A DNA stretch of 64,000 nucleotides from contig CM036756.1 of NCBI GenBank assembly GCA_020796225.1, positions 53,846,616 to 53,910,615 of the forward strand, written 5' to 3'. Shown in pieces: positions 34,936-46,311 of this stretch. Under the pieces are notes generated by a model that did no database searches, was not told where the DNA came from, and saw only the letters and a program-made list of their open reading frames with translations. The stretch is from Arion vulgaris. Lineage: Eukaryota > Mollusca > Gastropoda > Stylommatophora > Arionidae. The position numbers were made by a program, and so were the translations under genes. The first letter of the stretch is position 1; each line of letters opens with the position of its first letter.

Positions 34936-35155
34936 CTGATTGGCTACCGAATTGAAAAAAAATGGGTTGTGGCTGAATTGAATTTATGTCCTATTTTCTC
35001 ATTGCAGGTGTATGTAAAATTTCAGCTGCTGTTTCTTTAATTATTAACCAATTTTTATGAGTAATATACCATTTTGTAGGTAGATGAATTTTCTTTAAAA
35101 TAGATCTAAAAGAAATACACAGTTACGCTCCCAGCGGCTGATGGGAGCCAATGAG
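34936..35155. mobile_element. TTAA-bounded MITE, 220 bp
   Basis: TTAA flanks it at 34,932-34,935 and 35,156-35,159. The ends are inverted: ctgattggctaccg at the left, and ctcattggctccca as the complement of the right end. It is too small to encode a protein. It inserted next to the RH-LINE fragment, whose break is at the same point. Confidence 0.72.
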
Positions 35156-35177
35156 TTAAATAGCATGGTTAGAGGAA

Positions 35178-35216
35178 ATATATATATATATATATAATAT
35201 TTATATATATTTTACG
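35178..35216. repeat. (TA)n microsatellite
   Basis: Alternating t and a with one irregular centre, in RETREG intron 7 about 185 bases before exon 8. Confidence 0.85.
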
Positions 35217-35321
35217 GAAATTTCATCCACCCACTTTTAACAAATACTTTGTGAAAAAAATATGGTGCATTACTTTCTGACTGTACCTTGTACATAATCT
35301 ATATAAGCAATTGATTATTAG

Positions 35322-36005
<684 letters not shown>

Positions 36006-36263
36006 AGGTATCAAACTGGAGGTATCAAATCTCTGTTAATGATAACCAAATGGAGGTTGTGTTGGTCCAATATTGCAGCATAAAACTATTTCCAGCAGAC
36101 TATTCTGCCCTTAAACTCTGAAAATAACAAAAATATTTGCATACCTAGATCAGTAGTTTCAAGCTTTTCTTTTTTCAGTTTCAGTCTTGAAGTTCAAGAG
36201 GCTCATTCACGCCGCTCTTTCCTGGAAACCTCTGTAGTGCACTAAAGTTAAAAAAAATTTTTG
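36006..36263 (+). other. Probable RETREG 3' untranslated region
   Basis: Non-coding sequence after the stop. No aataaa signal lies before the MITE at 36,268. The first candidate downstream, aataaac at 37,208, lies beyond the insertion. The polyadenylation site is not known. Confidence 0.4.
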
Positions 36264-36267
36264 TTAA

Positions 36268-36963
36268 CCCTTCGAACTCGGCTCCCAATATTTCGAAATG
36301 GAATGTAAATATTGCATATCCAGAGCTCCCGAAATATCGGTCTCAAAAATGTTATCATTATTTTTCGATATTCACTAATAAATTGTGTACAAATGTGACA
36401 TCCAACACAACCAACGTGTTCTGCATGGTTTAGCAAGATGGCGGGACGTTGTTGTGGATTTTTTGGGTACTGGTAAGGTAATTTGTTAAATATTTTGATG
36501 TTGAAAATATGTTCTAAATATTTCAGAAATGGTCACTCTAAAAGTATAAGAACAGAGCAAGCTGTTGAACTTGTTTTGAATGAATCTGAAGATAAATTAG
36601 ACTTAGAATGGGATTATTATGATAAGGATATCAAAAGTGAGTTAGATGATCATTTAGACAATGAAGAATAGTTTAAATCAATTGATATTCAAGCTATATA
36701 TGTTCAATCTGGAGAACAATCTACATATACATGAGTATTCACGGCCATGCCCACACATTATATCAGTAAATTTAAAAGTTTAGTATTCTGCAAATAAGTA
36801 ATAAGCAGGAATAACGGAGATGATGGGGTAAGTCACTAACAGATTATAGAGCACTTAAGTGTGTTATATTATCGTGTTTTAATATAACTCTGATATGGAC
36901 TGTTTTTGCTCAGGAGCTCATAGGACTGTGGGTTTTTCAGATACAGGTGTCCAGGGTAAAGGG
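36268..36963 (+). mobile_element. TTAA-bounded piggyBac-like element with a transposase-start remnant
   Basis: TTAA flanks it at 36,264-36,267 and 36,964-36,967. The ends are inverted in their first bases: cccttcgaactcgg and, as complement, ccctttaccctgg. Inside, an ATG at 36,438 starts A-G-R-C-C-G-F-F. Further on, a frame at 36,483-36,671 holds E-Q-A-V-E-L-V-L-N-E-S-E-D, a D-L-E-W-D-Y-Y-D run and an acidic end. Such acid-rich stretches stand at the N-terminus of piggyBac transposases. The catalytic domain is absent. Confidence 0.6.
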
Positions 36964-36967
36964 TTAA

Positions 36968-38028
36968 TGAAGTTGTGCTGATGTAACTGAATGTTTTATG
37001 CAGGAATATATGGTTCATATCTAGACTACGTGATGAAGTGTAGTTACTTACCCACATTCTAGTGATGTACATTTCAATTATTTTTGAGTACTTATAACTA
37101 TTCATTACTTTTGCAACAAATATTTGTTACTTAGTACTGGTTACTTAGCAATCGTTACTTAGTCCTGGTTGATTATTTCCAATATTGCTCAATGAGTTGT
37201 TTCTAAAATAAACGAAGAATATAAATGAGTGAATATAATATACAGTATAATCAATGTATACTTATATCAACAAGACAAAAACTAGAAGACATCAAATATT
37301 GTGTCACAAAGTTTTGAAAATGATATATTTTGAGATTTGGTTTAGAAAACGCCATTATGGTAACTGCTTTTAAGCCTCCAATTACCTAATACATAATCAC
37401 TAGAATAATAGGAGTAACCAGTACTATTCTTTTAACTGATACAAAAGTGGTAATGTAAACTGGTATTGATAAATTGCTACATAACAAGTACTTTCCATTC
37501 ATTCATCTTAAATCGGAACTACCGATAGCAATCTTTATAGCAATCTAGTAGTGCTAGTAGTAGTCATGGTGCCAACTTCACAGCAATGGTTTGCCCCATA
37601 ATTCCTTCATTTCTATGTCAGTGAACAACCACTCAAAATGCTCTTCATTGTCTCATGTGAGCTCATGAAGCAAACAAAGGTCCCCACACTAACCAGTAGC
37701 TTGCACAAGCATTAAATGCATAAGACAGCCTCCAGAGTGCCAACACCACCGTCCACCACTTGAATATGAAATTCACATAGAAGAAAACAGCCGCAATAAC
37801 GAAGCACAGCAGCCTGCACAGGTAGTACTATATAGGACAGCCGCTAGATCACCGATGACTAGCTGTCTGTCATTTTCTGAATATGCAGTTCACAACACAA
37901 CCACTGTGTGCACAACAAAAAGAATTCTGAATGTAATCCCCATTTCAAAGAATCACACCAAGCCCTCAACTCCGTAGCTGAGCAACAAAACCATGTCCTG
38001 CAAGTCCAAACACAAGGAAAAATGTGCT
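36968..38028. other. No gene recognised
   Basis: About 1 kb. The right half (37,560-37,960) is less AT-rich and lacks stops of any clear pattern, perhaps an old repeat. Nothing is supportable. Confidence 0.35.
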
Positions 38029-38029
38029 A

Positions 38030-38290
38030 GCAACCAAGTCTAGAATAAAAAAATACTCTGTTTTAATGGCATGCCTGACTTTCTGCCATGTTGACAAGGT
38101 AGTTCCTCTAAAAAAAGTAAAATACAAGGAAGTAGACTTGATTGAAAGAGACATCATGATGATCTGTAACTTATACTGCGAACAGGAAACAACAATAAGA
38201 TCTGGAAAAAATACACCATTTATTTCTACAGAAAGAGAAGTGAGACAGGAATGTGTTTTATCTATTGTCTATTTAATAATGTTTTTTTAA
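38030..38290 (+). mobile_element. LINE reverse-transcriptase palm fragment
   Basis: The plus strand reads I-E-R-D-I-M-M-I-C-N-L-Y, T-E-R-E-V-R-Q-E-C-V-L-S and Y-L-I-M-F. The V-R-Q-x-C-V-L-S block (normally R-Q-G-C-V-L-S-P) is the RT motif that precedes the catalytic YxDD. The glycine has become glutamate, so the copy is dead. Confidence 0.8.
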
Positions 38291-38319
38291 AACCCTTGTT
38301 ATACCTCAAGGTAATACAG

Positions 38320-38545
38320 TGTTAGGCCCATATTTTTCATTGACCGTCAGCATACGATGGGTTATGTGGTCAACATCACGACGCTGGCTGACTTTACTTA
38401 TCAGTGCTTTTCTTGGTACCCAATTGAGGCTGGGTCAACCTGAGAGCCATTACGGTTGGAAAAATATTCAGCGCCCACTGGAATTGAACCCAGATCACTA
38501 CCCTAAGAGGCGAGTTCACTAACAACTATGCTACTGTGGCTATCT
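38320..38545 (-). mobile_element. SINE-B copy, inverted
   Basis: Blocks cttggtacccaattgaggct, gagagccattacggttgg, attgaacccagatcac (B-box complement) and ctaacaactatgctac (A-box side). Confidence 0.8.
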
Positions 38546-38549
38546 TTAA

Positions 38550-38745
38550 TAATATGTACAGAACACATTTTAGAGCAAGTTGAAGGAACGCAATGCTTTA
38601 ATATCTGGGGAAGAATTATAGACTTAAGATATGCAACAGCACATTTATGTTTTTCCACTGCCTTGTTAAATGTCCATGCTTCACACCTATACATTTATTT
38701 AACAAAAACACATTTATATTGTCACTGAAGGAATTAAAAATATAA
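38550..38745 (-). mobile_element. LINE RT thumb fragment
   Basis: The minus strand reads Y-R-C-E-A-W-T-F-N-K-A-V-E-K. It is the thumb block L-Y-G-x-E-x-W, and the rest is degenerate. Confidence 0.6.
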
Positions 38746-38759
38746 TTTTGCAATAGTTA

Positions 38760-38960
38760 GAGTGGACATCTGAGAGACAAAATGAGTAGTGTGTTTAACC
38801 AATGAATCACAGAAAGCATTGACATGCATATCTTTCAACATCATCACAGAAAGCATTGACACGCATATCTTCAAATCATCACGAGCATTGACACGCATAT
38901 CTTCAACATCAGTTGGGAGAGTAGCTATGTGTCTGCCCGAGTATTATGAGGTCAGTTGAA
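38760..38960 (+). mobile_element. RH-LINE 3' tail with a triplicated segment
   Basis: The flanks (gagtagtgtgtttaaccaat; gggagagtagctatgtgtct) match the tail at 7,570-7,680. In between, a roughly 36-bp segment with agcattgacacgcatatctt occurs three times. Confidence 0.65.
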
Positions 38961-38999
38961 TAACCAATGAGAGTCACAGTAGCACAGGAGTTAGTGTAC

Positions 39000-39105
39000 T
39001 GACTTGATAGTCTTGCTTTGATCCCTGTTTGAAGTAGGATATCTTCATCCGCAAACAGCTGTCTTGTCAAACCAGCTTCAATTTAGTAGCAGAAAAACTG
39101 GAAAT
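39000..39105 (+). mobile_element. SINE-B copy
   Basis: A tRNA-like head (ggagttagtgtactgacttg, tttgatccctgtttgaag) is followed by the body phrase caaacagctgtcttgtcaaa. Confidence 0.7.
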
Positions 39106-39109
39106 AAAT

Positions 39110-39345
39110 TTGGGAGTCTGTGATTCGAGGGGTAAAGCTGTTTGCCATTGCATTCTGAAAGTTGTAAATTTGAATCCTAACTTGTTTGGCTTTCAAGTGC
39201 GCTTAAAAAAAAAAATTCATATTATTGTTGCTGGAGCTATGAAGTTCATGCTTTGTCCAATACTCTCTGCAGGTGGCATGTTATTTCTGCTGATAGGGAC
39301 TGCCACTATCTGGGGAAACTTGGTGCATTGAAGTAAATCTGGCAA
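39110..39345 (+). mobile_element. SINE-A copy
   Basis: A degenerate tRNA-like head (gtaaagctgtttgccattgc, aaatttgaatcctaac) is followed by ggagctatgaagttcatgc, gcaggtggcatgttatttct and ggggaaacttggtgca. Confidence 0.7.
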
Positions 39346-39429
39346 TTAAACCTTTATAACTTTGGAAAGTAAGGCAGCCATTATGATGTTTGACCACATC
39401 ACACATATTGTATTATTGGGCAAGAAATC

Positions 39430-39830
39430 ATTTTCTTCTTCTACATTCTCACTATATTGGGATTTCGGATTCTCTAATAAAGGCCACAGTCTGCCTCAGA
39501 TTGTCAGTCATGCCATACAGTTGGTCTTGGACACTGGTGTAAGTGGGTCACCTCTTTCTACTCAGGCCTGCATACTGGGGCAGTTCTATAGGATATGCTC
39601 TGTTGTCATACTCGCCAAGCCACAGGGGCACATGTCATTGGTGTCTTTCTTGAATCTAGTGTGCAGGTAGTGTCTTATTCTGTTGTGATCCGTTTGGAGG
39701 CGAAATATGATGGTCTGGTCCCTTTTGGATAGTTGGTAATATCCATCATCCTTAAGACAAGAAATATAATGGCCTATCATCATATTCCCCAATTTACCAA
39801 TTGGTATGAAAATGAGATGTTTATCTGTTT
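39430..39830 (-). mobile_element. LINE C-terminal cysteine/histidine block and 3' end
   Basis: A minus-strand frame at 39,586-39,792 reads D-Q-T-I-I-F-R-L-Q-T-D-H-N-R, M-C-P-C-G-L-A-S and T-T-E-H-I-L-Q-N-C-P-S. The C-P-C-G...T-x-E-H...C-P block is the zinc-binding end of RNase-H-bearing LINE proteins. The 3' sequence to 39,430 matches 32,740-32,920. Confidence 0.82.
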
Positions 39831-39984
39831 ACAATAACTAATGTTACAAGTTCTGTCAGCTTGAAAATTGAGAATCACTTACAACGTTCACTAGCTCACA
39901 ACTAATAACAATGATAAAAACTGACTTATGCAAAACATACAGAAAAAGCAACAATTTTGTAATATGTCAAACATATGACAAATT

Positions 39985-40230
39985 TATAGCACTCAATAAA
40001 CTACATCAATCATAGCACTAAATACTATATCACCATCATAGCACTCAAATAAACTACATCACATCTATAGCACTAAATAAACTCATATCACAAATCTTAG
40101 CACAAATAACTACATATCACATCATAGCACTAATAAACTCATATACACATCTATAGCACTCAAATAAACTACATATCACAAATCAGCACAAATAAACTAC
40201 ATCACAATGTAGCGCTCAATGAAATGTCTG
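39985..40230. repeat. Degenerate tandem array, about 27-30 bp unit
   Basis: About eight copies of a unit near atagcactcaaataaactac plus atcacaatc, with many small indels. Confidence 0.85.
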
Positions 40231-40683
40231 ATAATTTTCTTAAACATAAACTTTCATCATTTGGGTTACATCCTATAGTGGTTGACTCTTTTGTAACATT
40301 AAATGTATTAACACATTAATAGTGTTGGCTTATTTTACAGTAGTAGTATAAAGCAATACAGATCTGCTATTGGTTTCGGTGTATACATTTTATTTAGATT
40401 CTTATTATGTTTTTGTCATATATGACTGAGCTATAAGTAGAAATCACAAGGTTCATATATATTTATTTATTTTTGATGCATTTAAGCTAGTTTTGGATGT
40501 ACTTGCATTTAAAGCTAACATCAAAGTGGGTTATGGAGTCAACATTCATTATCCAGATAGATCATCAGATGAGCCTGTTTGATGCATGAGAGGAGGTATA
40601 CTTCAATTATGAAATTGAAATTTGATGCACTCGAAGCAGCTTTGTACCATCTGAAGCACATTTTTTAATATCTTTCCATCGCC
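40231..40683. other. No gene recognised
   Basis: AT-rich. A patch at 40,360-40,470 (gtatacattttatttagatt, gtcatatatgactgagct) recurs at 41,810-41,870, so this is an old dispersed repeat. Confidence 0.4.
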
Positions 40684-40880
40684 CGCCTGTCCAGCGTGTT
40701 CGTAGCGCGTTGGACAACGGGGACAAGCCCCTGTGAGTGCGGTTCAATTCCGTGGCTCTCCAGAAAAGTCACAGGTTCTCCCGATTTACGGTGTTCGGGG
40801 CACCGAACAGAAGGGTTACGATGTCCATGGTACCGAGCCAAAGAGCTGAAAGCTCAAGTGCTTTTGGATAAAGAAAAAAG
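40684..40880 (+). mobile_element. tRNA-derived SINE (family C)
   Basis: Begins cctgtccagcgtgttcgtag, with a gcgcgttggac A-box-like block and a gcggttcaattccg B-box-like block. The body matches 3,859-4,060 base for base over long stretches, and it ends in an A-rich tail (gataaagaaaaaagat). Confidence 0.85.
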
Positions 40881-40899
40881 ATATCTTTCCATCAAAAGT

Positions 40900-41560
40900 A
40901 CAAAACATAGATATTTTACAGACTCAATGTCTGCCCTTCAATCTCTAGAAGGTAATGGACATTGTAAATGTGAACCTTATCAACCATACCTAGATATTGA
41001 CACCAGCTTAATACTTTCATATGACAACACAATAACTATGCAATGGATTTCTGGCTGGACATTGAAATGTACCTGAAAAGGATAGACAAGTTTGCTAAGA
41101 AGGGATAAACACAAGAACAATCATTTACAACACAACCCTCCACATAACCAATAGAAATCTTAAGAACAGAAAATCAGTTTCTGTGGGGACCACTGAAAGA
41201 GAGGTCTACAGCATTGATAACATCAACCACATTACAAAAAAAGAAATACTTGTCAGCTCTGAACCTGAACAAATACCACATAATAATCACATGAACAGAA
41301 TTCAACCACAACCTACTCTAGAGTACCAGCTGTGTACACATCATCATGAAACTGTTGACCATCACATCTTCAGGTGTCAAATGTTGGATGATGTCAGGAA
41401 CATTTGTCTGATTTCAAGACCAGATAAATGGAACATATATGCAAGACAGGAACAACTTACAAACATATGCAGATATCACTACATGACCTTGGGTTAAAGG
41501 ACAATAACCCAAGCGCTGCTGGATCATTGAAGAAGATGAAATAGTGCTCAATTAACTGTT
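40900..41560 (+). mobile_element. LINE RNase H and C-terminal end
   Basis: The plus strand reads R-Y-F-T-D-S-M-S-A-L-Q-S-L-E, containing one catalytic aspartate, then I-T-M-Q-W-I-S-G-W. After frameshifts comes a C-terminal C-T-H-H-H-E-T-V-D-H-H-I-F-R-C block. This is a third RNase H type, with I-S-G in place of P-G-H. Confidence 0.7.
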
Positions 41561-41610
41561 TTTGTATCATTCTTTAATATAAACATCATTTAAACTGTAC
41601 ATTTTATTAA

Positions 41611-41717
41611 CCCTTTCGCTCTGTAACTTCTTAAACCTCGAAATACATTTATTTTGTAACATATACTAAAATAGCCAGTATAGTGACTTTGCGCATCGGC
41701 CTAGAAGGACGAAGGGG
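41611..41717. mobile_element. TTAA-bounded MITE, 107 bp
   Basis: TTAA at 41,607-41,610 and 41,718-41,721. The ends are inverted: ccctttcgctctg, and ccccttcgtcctt as complement. It is the smallest and clearest of the group. Confidence 0.78.
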
Positions 41718-41721
41718 TTAA

Positions 41722-42236
41722 TAGATACTTCTCTAACATAAAGTATTTGAACAAAGCAATAGTTTTGGATTATGTTATTAGGTTAAGCAGTGTTGCTATC
41801 AGTTTTGTAGTATACATTTTGTTTAGGTTTTTCCAAATGTGTTTGCCATATATGACTAGGCTGTGAGTAGACATCACAAGGTGTTTCTATTTTTATTTAT
41901 TTGTCATGCATCAATTTGTAATAGATGCACTTTTGGAAAAGTTTAAAATGACTACATTTTAGATGTGTGAATTTGCATTTTGGTGAATTTTGTTTGCACA
42001 TTAAAGAAAACATTACTGTAATAATTAAAGAAAGTGTTGAAATTGACTTGAAGAGCTGGAAGTATGTCATGTGGAGAGACAGAGTCAAGGATAAGAAAGA
42101 TTTAGAATAGATCCTGTCTGTGAGTTGAGTATCTTAAGTGCTAGATGAAAATCAAAATCGTGGCATATCCTTTACAGAACCTAGCCATCAACCTAAACGA
42201 GTCGTTGATTTTCTAGGCACCACTTATATGTTCAGT
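41722..42236. other. No gene recognised
   Basis: It includes an old repeat shared with 40,360-40,470. The rest is AT-rich. Confidence 0.4.
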
Positions 42237-42410
42237 AGTTTGCCATTGCTTTCTGAACGGTGAGGCCTATTTTTACAGTTAGTAAAAATCCTCGGGTACA
42301 AATTTGCTTTCAAACTGCCCGCTGCGGAGATTGAACCAGATACTCTTGAGTTTTGATCTAGCTCACTACTGCTAAGTCATAGATGCCCACATCCTGTATG
42401 TCCTAATAAA
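42237..42410 (-). mobile_element. tRNA-derived SINE, inverted, degenerate
   Basis: It contains the complement of a tRNA-like head (ggagattgaaccagatac as the B-box side; tagctcactactgctaag as the A-box side) and a body phrase gaacggtgaggcc. Confidence 0.6.
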
Positions 42411-42794
42411 ATGAGATAATTAGTCAATACTTGGGAAACACCTGAAGTGACTGAGTGATAAACATTGAGGTATTAAAATATGCAGAGATTTCCAGTATAT
42501 TCATTCTCCTTGACCGACATTACTTTTGATGTGTACTTGGCCATTTGTACTAGATAGAGGACAGCCGGATCCTTATGCATACCTTGTTCAGAGAACTGGA
42601 TTCTGACATATGAACTGTGAGACTACCTTATCTGTGCTACAAGAATATCTGCAAACGCTTGTTGAAGGCATTGGATATGAATATATACCGAGCTGGTAAG
42701 AACTTAACAAGAGCAAATTCCTCTAGAAACAGGCTCAGAATACTGATTTGAGAACTGATTGAATTTCATCTTTGTCCCAGGTCATTCTGTAGTG
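42411..42794. other. No gene recognised
   Basis: Mixed composition. It may be LINE-derived, but no protein block is readable. Confidence 0.3.
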
Positions 42795-43010
42795 AATGAA
42801 AATGATGAGAGTGGATTCACTGATGAGCAAAGCTGTGATCGAGAATAGACCTTCTATGGACAAAAGTGACATCATCAATGCTCTAAGAGGGAACATACGC
42901 TCTGAAGATTCTAATGAAGAAGATAAAGGGTATTCTGTATCTTGGTTGGGCAAGTTATGCATACCCATAGGTGTGGCAAGATAGGAAAACCATGAGAGAA
43001 ACCCCAGTAG
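42795..43010 (+). mobile_element. RH-LINE fragment after the RNase H core
   Basis: Reads R-P-S-M-D-K-S-D-I-I-N-A-L-R-G, the post-catalytic block of RH-LINE copies. Confidence 0.65.
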
Positions 43011-43049
43011 ATACATCACCCAACACAGAAGTTGTATCGTTATCTACAC

Positions 43050-43345
43050 AAGGTGATATCATTATCTACACCAATGGCTCTGTCAGACGCGAAACCAGAT
43101 CATCGTGGGCTTATTCGGTGCAATGAAACAGTAGCACACTTCATGAGGACTGTGGTGCTTTCGAGACAACGACATCGAGCATGACTATGGAGATCACCGC
43201 TGCCTCCAGGGCTCTCTCATGGGTGGCTGAGCAACAGGTAACCCATACGATTATCATATCAGACTTGGTGAATATGCTTTAAAAGATTGAATCTGGATGT
43301 CTGCGGGAAATAGGTGGACAGCATTCGGAGATCACATCTGCGATG
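43050..43345 (+). mobile_element. RH-LINE RNase H fragment
   Basis: Reads D-I-I-I-Y-T-N-G-S-V-R-R-E, T-T-T-S-S-M-T-M-E-I and I-I-I-S-D-L-V-N-M-L. The first catalytic aspartate has become asparagine, so this domain is dead. Confidence 0.8.
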
Positions 43346-43379
43346 GTCTGGTGCAACCATAAACCATACCAAAGCTGTG

Positions 43380-44105
43380 CTAACATGGTTCTCCCTAAAT
43401 AATCACATTGTGAAGTCCGACACACCACATGTCACTTTAGATGGACATACACTCACTTGAACAGCATCTATGAGTTATTTGGGTGTAAAATTTAATTGTA
43501 GTCTATGTTTTAGGGACCATATCGACCAAGTTATTGCCAAGGCTCGCAACGCACTATCCACATTGAGAATCATGGCGACTGCTAACATTGAGCCACGCCT
43601 TCTTGTGCTCCTGTACCAAGGTATTGTTCTATCATGTATAGAATATGCATGCACTCTCCTAACAATTAGTCCTACGCAAACAGTGAGACTGGAAAGAATT
43701 AAGAATGAGGATATGCGCATCATTCTGGGATGCACCAAAGATACACCAGGAGTGTCAATAAGATTCCTTCTTGACCTCCCCACTATTGTTAACAGAATTG
43801 AAACTTGGAGTGTTTGATCATATCTAAAAATCAAGGCAAACAAGAAACATTCTCTTCATGAAGAACTCATTAGGGAGAAAGGGTGTATACTCAAGAGGCA
43901 GATCATGGCTGAGTCAGGCGGAAGATACTCTTAGGAAAATATGTGATCCTTCCGGAATTGAACCAGGACAGGAATGGATTGCTGTGCCACCTCAATTTCA
44001 GACTGCTTTCACAGTTATTACATCTATTAACTCTTACAATATGCGTACTAAAACCGCCTTTTACACACTGTTTTTGAGGAACAAATTTTAAGGCGAAGAT
44101 GTCCT
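43380..44105 (+). mobile_element. LINE RT thumb segment of the Jockey/I-like type
   Basis: Reads W-F-S-L-N-N-H-I-V-K-S-D, then, past one stop, S-Y-L-G-V-K-F-N-C-S-L-C-F, L-V-L-L-Y-Q-G-I-V-L-S and L-G-C-T-K-D-T-P-G-V. It ends N-M-R-T-K-T-A-F-Y-T-L-F. This direct-strand relative of 25,020-25,470 is longer and has few stops. As at 25,020-26,400, it sits after RNase H sequence and not before it. Confidence 0.82.
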
Positions 44106-44369
44106 TACAAAATGTGTTATAACTTTCTTACATTCAACAGCAGAGACAAACTGCATACACCAAAATGTGCGCAATTGAAAGATCTATTACAAACACCCAC
44201 TTGCTTTATTTGAATTTTAAAAATACACTTAAAGCATTAAAGTCCTCTACGATATATTAACAACTGATTAGAACCATATGGTCCGTGAAGTGGTTTGTCG
44301 TAAAATGGGAACTAATTTTATGGTCTGTCAGGAGGTGTTTTGTATTCTAAGAGTTAAGAAAAACTGTGA
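44106..44369. other. Short spacer, nothing firm
   Basis: AT-rich. It probably holds the 3' end of the LINE to its left. Confidence 0.3.
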
Positions 44370-45063
44370 ACAAAATAATCTATCACTGATTAACAATGAC
44401 ATCATCAATGATACAGATGTCATTATTTACACCGATCGTTCAGTCATTCGCCAACAACACTGTGCGTGGTCTTTTTCAGCACTCTCAGGAGGAAAAATAA
44501 TAAGAGATGCCAGTGGGGCCTACGCAACAACCACAAGTAGTTTGACAATGGAGGTTCGGCGGTTACGGAGGCGGTGAAATGGTTGGCATCTCACAACTAC
44601 TCTCGTGTTTTCATACTCAGTGACTCCATGAGCATGATTCGTAAAAATCGAATCAGGAATGGTGAGACGCAACTGGGTGGAGGTACTAGTACCGACAATG
44701 ATCATTTTTGTCCCTGGGCATGCAGGAGTTAGGGGTAATGAATGAGCTGATAGATTGGCTGGCTTGGCTACAATATCAGAGGGAGCTGCCATGGATCGAA
44801 ATGACATTCTTCATGCGTTGAGTCTTTCTGAACAGAGGAGTTTCAGGGTTGTGAATCCCACTCGCTGACCAGATTGAAAGAGATGGGTGTCAATATTGAT
44901 GCAACCTGAAAAGAACGACATACTAAATATGCAAAGAGATTGATTATTCAAAATGGAACTGGCGTGTTGGGCCGCTGGACGCTGCTGGATTTGCTGAGGC
45001 GGAGATTGGAGCACCTATGGGCATGTCCGGAGTGCTATGATGATAGTCCTCATATAACTGATA
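44370..45063 (+). mobile_element. RH-LINE RNase H and C-terminal segment
   Basis: Reads D-V-I-I-Y-T-D-R-S-V-I-R, Y-A-T-T-T-S-S-L-T-M-E-V, and, after a frameshift, L-S-D-S-M-S-M-I, P-G-H-A-G-V-R-G-N-E and A-A-M-D-R. It continues into the cysteine-containing end near 45,030. It is the best guide to the uninterrupted form of the copy split at 2,910/3,430. Confidence 0.85.
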
Positions 45064-45480
45064 ACTGATCTCAAGAAAGTGATTTGGCTGTACACACCTG
45101 GACATGCTGGAGTGCATAGTAACGAGCATGCTGACTTTCTTGCAAGCGGGCAGAAGTATGAACAGAGCCGATATCATCAATGCATACACTCTCATTTATG
45201 TGACATGTGCGAGTCTCAGTCACTTTAACGGGTGCAAGAATTAGGAGTTACGTTTGAACATGCCAGACAGTGTCATCTTCATGGTAGAGAGTGAAGATAT
45301 ACTAATCAACTTCTCATGGGTACTGTGAGCTAATGGATTTTGGGATGGCTGCTGTAGTGGAGGACAGAGCACGAATGGGAATGCCCAATGTGCCATGGTG
45401 TCGATCACATAACATAACACAGAAGTCATTAGGAAGTTAACAGGAGTTGTTAGTCTAAACACATTGAAATACATACTTTG
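45064..45480 (+). mobile_element. Second RH-LINE fragment, head to tail with the first
   Basis: Restarts at L-Y-T-P-G-H-A-G-V-H-S-N-E-H-A-D-F-L, then C-D-M-C-E-S-Q-S-L, a G-V-T-F-E-H-A-R-Q block and E-H-E-W-E-C-P-M-C. This C-terminal cysteine block matches 55,270-55,730. It is a different subfamily from the copy on its left. Confidence 0.8.
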
Positions 45481-45749
45481 GACCAGATCAGAGCAATTAT
45501 AGATATGTGCAATGTGTAATGAACCTCAAATGAACAATGATTAAATAGAATGAACCAGCACACTGATATAAAGTGTACCTTGGAAAATAGAAAAGTAGCA
45601 ACTCACACAAAATTCTTTCATGAACACTAACTAACATCCACTGCCTTTTGAGGCTACTAGAATACCATAAAGATAAGAGACTATATTTTGGAATTACTTA
45701 TCAAGTGTCTTCACTAGAAAATGTGTACTAGCCTGCAGATTTTACTTTG

Positions 45750-45935
45750 ATACACATGGAAGAAGGTGAGAGGAAGACCACGAAAAAGATGGTTAGATGG
45801 TATAGCAGAATCCTGTCAAAGAGCAAAAATAACAATGACCCAAGCCACCAGAACAGTGCAAGACAAAAACAGAAAACCACGACACTGGGCAACAACCCGG
45901 TAGCAGTGTGACGACAAAAGAAGAAGAAGAAGACA
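45750..45935 (+). mobile_element. LINE 3' end
   Basis: Reads R-G-R-P-R-K-R-W-L-D-G-I-A-E-S, a Q-D-K-N-R-K-P-R-H-W-A-T block, and ends with a gaagaagaagaag tail. Same end as 23,990-24,035 and, inverted, 58,550-58,750. Confidence 0.82.
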
Positions 45936-46307
45936 CAACTTGTGTCAGTCATGGGAATGCATTTCTTTTTCTATACAAATATATTAGCCTGGTAAAAGCT
46001 TTCTCTTATGTTGTCACACTATCTTCTTCAACAAACCTTGCCTTATCTCATATCTGACGCCTATTCTTTATTGTAAAAGATATATATTTTCATAAATCCT
46101 CATCTGATGTAACATGCATTTTATTTTTATTATGTTCATTTTTCTTAACTAGCTGTATCTGCCAGTATTTTCAGTTTTATTGTCATAGGATTCATTGTAA
46201 AATTTGTATGGTTGGCTTTTATTTGGTTCATTAAAGTAGTGTGTTTTTTTTTTTCTCATTACATTTAATTGTATTTGTTTTCACTATTTAAAAAATATGT
46301 CATGTTC
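45936..46307. other. No gene recognised
   Basis: T-rich spacer between a LINE end and a MITE. Confidence 0.35.
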
Positions 46308-46311
46308 TTAA

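Noticed and set aside
43475..43843. 122-codon minus-strand frame
   Set aside because: Antisense shadow of the LINE thumb on the plus strand.
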